Shown: positions 59,603 through 64,000 of the stretch, piece by piece
How positions within the stretch are numbered: position 1 is the first letter of the stretch
Layout of the letters: every line of letters starts with the position of its first letter
Made by a program: the position numbers and the translations under genes
Source of the DNA: Magnolia sinica
Lineage: Eukaryota > Streptophyta > Magnoliopsida > Magnoliales > Magnoliaceae
Reading direction: 5' to 3'
Assembly (NCBI RefSeq): GCF_029962835.1
Contig: NC_080581.1
Coordinates: 21,528,001 to 21,592,000 of the forward strand
DNA: 64,000 nucleotides
The notes under the pieces: generated by a model
Seen by the model: the letters and a program-made list of their open reading frames with translations, nothing else
Databases searched by the model: none
Told to the model about the DNA's origin: nothing

Positions 59603-60670
59603 CACAAATTCCAAGCAACCAAAAGAAGTGGTGGATGTCCATGCATTTTTAAGGAGAGAAAGTGTGTTGTGTGGCCCACCTTTCCATCCCAAAATCCTTC
59701 ATCCTAGCCATTCATTTAACATCTTCCACCATCAAAGTGAGACACAAGGAGATCGACTTTCCATCGGACTAAGAAGATCGAACGGTGGGCGCTTTTATAG
59801 GCCTAGATTTCTTATTTTTATAATGGGCCTAGTGAGGCCTACCGATTGATGATATGGATTTTACTTTGGTCCCTAAGATGTGGCCAATGGCCCACCTTGA
59901 TCCTCAGGATCATTCCATGATGGGGCCATTCTCCATGGACCCTATCATGATGTTTATTCTCCTTGCATGAGTAGGGTCATCTACACCTTACATTTTGGTG
60001 GAGAAAGGATCTCCACCATTGATTTTCGATTTGATGGGCCCACATATAATGGGACCCACTTGATGTATGATTGAATGTAAGGGAGGGCTCATAGTGGCGG
60101 AGCCCTCCATCACACGTGTCCCTCTTCTCTTTCTCTCTCTCCCTCTCTTTCTTTCATTTATTTTTGTGTGTGATAATGTGGTTGTGTGGCCTACCTGGAT
60201 GGATCCCACCATGAAGCATGTATTTTATGCAAGCCATTTGTAGGTGGGGCCCACTTTACATGTGTTGTACCCACATCATCCACCATTTGGTGGCCCACCT
60301 GAGCAGGGCCCACCTTATATGCGAGGGTGTCCAAACCGTCCAGCGTCTAGGGACGCTGGACGTTAACTAAAGACACAAATATTAGCTTTGTTTCAAAATT
60401 TTGGGAAGGGCTGCCCCTGCAGGCTCCACCTTGATGTATGGGTTTAATCCAAGCCATCCATTCCATTCCTTATATCATTTTAGGCGTTGAGCTGAAAAAT
60501 GATGCTGATCCGAATTTCTGGTGGGCCATAGCATTGCAAACAGTGTTTTTTGCCGTTGAAATACACCCTGATATTTTTGTACCCCAAAATATGTTGAATA
60601 TTGGGCTTGATAGGTTTGTCTTGGACCATAAAAACCAATGGTTGGGTCAGATTTCCCCATGTGGGCCCCA
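59156..60670 (+). mobile_element. Truncated LTR of the 32100 family
   Basis: It begins TATAAGACCCGTATCC (TG changed to TA) and tracks 32100-33640 block by block. Examples are the CCGCATCTTGCATACCGATC region, the GGGCCTAGTGAGGCCTACCG region, the hairpin at 60337-60362 and the GTGGGCCATAGCAT region. It stops near 60670, about 1.5 kb into an LTR several kb long. It is inserted in, or joined to, the pol remnant of a relative in opposite orientation. CT microsatellite at about 59567-59595. Confidence 0.85.
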
Positions 60671-63600
60671 TGTATAAAAACTTTTCTCTCTCTCAATCTC
60701 CCGCACCATTGTTCCAAACATAAAAATCATCATCAGCGTATTCGTTAGATTGCATCATTAGAGAGGATTTTGGTATGTTGCAACCTATTTAATTTTTTCT
60801 ATTTATTTGTTTTGCACTCTTTTTTTATTTTTATTTTTTAATACCCGTTTGGCTGCACCAATATTGTATGTGTTTGGGAGTCTTGAAATCGAGAATGTGT
60901 TTGGGAGTCTTGAAATCGCAGTCCAGTGGAATTGATTTCATCCAGAAATTGCTATCGCATTCACATCAACAAGTGGAATTGCGATTTTGTTTCCCTTTGA
61001 TGGAAAAGGAATAGTCCTCTTTATTGCCGAATCTGCTTTCCTTGCATTTCCAAACATGATGCCTTTTTAATGCAAGGTATCCCCTTCCATCCAATTTCCC
61101 ATAGATGGATTTTATGAAAAATTCCCAGAAGACAACCATTTCTATATCATTTTGTCCTGTCTTGAGAGATCTAACCCTCAACAGAGTAATGAGCTCCTTC
61201 TCATAACCTATCATGTTTCTTTTGAAATAGGAGTCCAAACAATTTGGTTACTGACTGTCTCATAGCTATTAATCTTTCTAAACTGATAAGTTGTAAAAGT
61301 TGTAATGGAAAGATGGATGTCCTAGGATCATGCATAATATTCAAGAAGCTTCTTTTGTTATTTAGTGGTTGCATTTTGATGTTAGAAAAGCCTCTTTTTA
61401 CCGTTTATGATATATCCATGGTTACTGGTTCGCTTCAGCATTCATTTATCAGTTTACTAGTTATGAACACACCTGTTATATAATTTTTAAACTTCCTTCC
61501 AGTCATTATGGCTATATTTGTTTTGTTCGTTGTAGCGAATGTTGCATAGTTCAGCAACAATGTGATGAGAAGTGGTCTCAGCTGCCATGCTGATACGATT
61601 GGGAAAACTTTGCAGATCATGGCTGAAGCTATCTGCTTGATTTTGTTGAAGATGCTGGTTAATGGTATGATGTGAATATAACATATCTGTTACTTTTCTT
61701 TTCATGGGTTTTGGAATTGTGGTTTTATACTGTTGATGCTATACTACATTTCTATTTTATAATTAAGCATTGGTAAGGAAACTGTTTACTGGTTTACTGG
61801 TCTTGCATTTGGAAGTGTTGTGTAAGATTGACTAGTAGGATGGCTTCCACTGGGCCATAATCTGAATGGAGAGTTAAATTCACACATATTAGCGACATCT
61901 TCCTTTATTAAATCAGTATCAATGTGTCAAATGCATAGATAAGTGGGTCATAAATTGAATTATGACTGGAATTTACAAATATTAGTATCTACTACCTATC
62001 CTTGAATTCTTCTGCTATTTTTCCCCAAAACAGGCAGTGATAATTTTCATTAGTTTCTTTTGAAATATTCTTAGTAATTTATACATTCAAGGCTAGCAAT
62101 ACATGGTTTTGGTTCTTACAGTCGTGTAGTTCAAGTAAACAAAAATATCCTTTCTTCATGGACATTTATAAGGATTGAATAAATAGATAGGTGTTAACTG
62201 TTTTGTTGATATTGTGCTTTCATGATTGATTGTTTCATTAGTGGATTGAATAAATGGATGAGTAGTTTAAACAAATATTTAATTGTTAAATGGCCCATCT
62301 AGCTATTGTTAGCTCTGTTATTTTATTTTAACATTGCAATTAATGGCTTATTTTTTAATTCATATATTCTATCCTCGTGGAATGCTACTTTTTTATTTTT
62401 TTTATTCCTTACGTGTGCATGATTTTGATCAATTGCACATAAATTTAGGTCTACAAGCACTTCAGCCTTTTGATGTCACTTGTGCTTAGGAGTGGATCAC
62501 ATGAAGGATTTGTTTTTTATTTTATTTTTATTTTTTTAAGGGGGCTACACCTATTTTACTTCATCACTAATGTGCAACATGTGGAGCACATCCTTTTCAT
62601 ATAGCTATCTAATGTACATTCTTTTGTTCTTATGTCTTTCCTTGCACTAAATCACACTTCTGCCATTGGACAACTCTAGGCCACTGATCATTACTTGAGT
62701 AGAATATTCATCGTCTTCAGAGACATTCCTCATTTTTAAGTGAGCTGAGGCTGTTTGTGTATATTTTGTTAGCATTGTTTCTTTTAGAATCCAGTGAATG
62801 AATTTGACAGCCATTGTAGAGGTTCGGACGAGATCAACTGGTTCTTGAGGAATGTTCCATGGGAAAGAACATCTAATGGGTGTTTTTCATATTTAATCTT
62901 TTAGCCTTTAAAAAAAAAAAAATAAAAATAATGCAAAGGTGGTCTCTCTGCATTTCAGAACATGAATGAATTCATGGAAGTGGGGAGAGAGGGAGGATAG
63001 TTGGTGAAATTTAGGATGGTGATTTTTATTTATTTATTTTTTTTTTTTTTTGTGTTTTTCCATAATGAGAAGATATTGGTGAGATCATAGGGAGGGAGGC
63101 AGACAGTTCCTGAATTTCTTGTTGTATGTGTATTCCTGTGATGAAAAGAGAAGATGTTGGAGAGATCTAGGGGAGGAGTAGACAGTTTCTAAATTTTTCT
63201 GTTGTATGTGTGTTCCTATAATGAAAAGAGACCCCAAATAACTGGGACCAGCTATGATGTGGTGGTTCTGGTGAACCTAGGTTGCAGGATTGAATCAGTT
63301 TCTTTATTGCTTAAATTTTTGCTATGAATTAAAATATTAATTATCACTTAAATTCTGTTTTCTCTTTATATACTAGACTTTCTGTTTTCAAAACTTTGTT
63401 AACAACAACAACAATAATAGGGAGTTGGCTGAATTTGTAATTCAATGGGTTTGTGTTTAAGGACTGGTTTCCAACGCTTGTTGTATGTTTTGTTGCATGC
63501 ATGGATTGTTGTATACTTAATGTAAGGCAACTTGTCTAAATTTAGCGAGATTTCCTAATGTAGTCGATAATCTGTGAAGGAGGTAAGGTAAGTAGACCAT

Positions 63601-64000
63601 GTAAATGAGGCAATCCCTTCTCCTTAGGTGATTTGCCTACTTTTGGTTCTGTTTGAATGCACTAAGGAATTGGATTGTGATGATTAGTTTGATAGAGTGG
63701 AAATGGTGGAATTGTAATTACCTTCTGAGTACTTAGAAGGAGGATTTACCCTCAAATCGTAGTTTGTTTCCTTTAGACTCCAACTTGGCAATAATGAAAT
63801 TACAATTGGGATTGAAGTCCCTCACAATAAACAGTTGAGGAAATTGCAATTTGGCCACTTCCAATGTATTGTCCTAGTTATTGCAATTCAATTCAATAGT
63901 GAATCCAAACATAGCCTTAGATTTCCACTAGTGGTGGAATTTATCTGGTTTTTACTGTGAACAGAAGCATTCTCATTAATGGCACCATGGTTTAAATAAT
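60671..64000. other. AT-rich right flank, no gene recognised
   Basis: Homopolymer-rich sequence that looks like intron or intergenic DNA; the open frames show no known domain. GTGTTTGGGAGTCTTGAAAT is duplicated at about 60868 and 60898. CCCCAAATAACTGGGACCAG (about 63232) resembles the 3' end of plant RTE-type LINEs. The final part (about 63640-63920: GAAATTACAATTGGGATTGA .. AATCCAAACATAGCC) resembles a hAT-type MITE end. An exon of a gene continuing to the right cannot be excluded. Confidence 0.45.

Noticed and set aside
61244..61705. Possible exons in the right flank
   Set aside because: Frames are short, splice sites cannot be told from background in AT-rich DNA, and no known domain is seen.

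Overview
The window is nuclear DNA of a flowering plant and is mostly transposable elements. This rests on plant-specific families: a DUF247 gene, a MULE with PB1-like and ULP/DUF1985 partners, Ty1/copia with a tRNA-iMet primer site, and very long-LTR chromovirus Gypsy elements. Many short non-autonomous elements carry motifs such as TGGGGCCCACCATGATG. The species cannot be fixed from the sequence; a magnoliid-like genome is only a guess. One host gene looks intact (DUF247, 40233-41858, +) and one is a broken host gene (a LisH/SRP40 nucleolar protein, 31687-39043, +).

Layout. (1) 979-21515: a candidate giant Mutator-like element of about 20.5 kb. Its ends are a 38-bp inverted repeat (37 of 38 match) inside longer similarity. 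Just inside the ends are large arrays of a 21-bp repeat, in + orientation on the left (1426-2061, 5431-6425) and inverted on the right (18615-19560, 20066-20729). Between them lie a decayed transposase (+, 6702-9025) and two decayed genes on the - strand, a 'putative plant transposon protein' (9693-10995) and a DUF1985/coiled-coil/Ulp1-like gene (15672-18577). Genes run inward from both ends, as in MuDR. A 3.1-kb solo LTR (2309-5423, perfect 5-bp target duplication) splits the left array. (2) 21595-29492: a complete but dead Ty1/copia element on the - strand with 5-bp target duplications, tRNA-iMet primer site, TATA boxes and LTRs about 97.5% identical. (3) 30223-31424: two short inverted-repeat elements, one with a perfect 9-bp target duplication. 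(4) 31687-39043: the LisH/SRP40 gene, split by a 5.8-kb solo LTR at 32100-37921. (5) 39588-40186: another MULE-type MITE ending 46 bp before the DUF247 start codon. (6) 44092-60670: nested Gypsy remains: an Ogre/Tat-like LTR-gag-protease fragment, a 4.66-kb chromovirus-type LTR with primer site, then a minus-strand Tekay-like LTR plus chromodomain/integrase remnant, itself cut by a second LTR of its own family. (7) 60671-64000: AT-rich DNA with no recognisable gene.

The main point of interest is region 1. Tandem-repeat arrays sit in inverted orientation at the two ends of a MULE that carries a transposase and a ULP-like gene. Most lesions in the MULE and copia genes are C-to-T or G-to-A changes, as expected for methylated, silenced elements.
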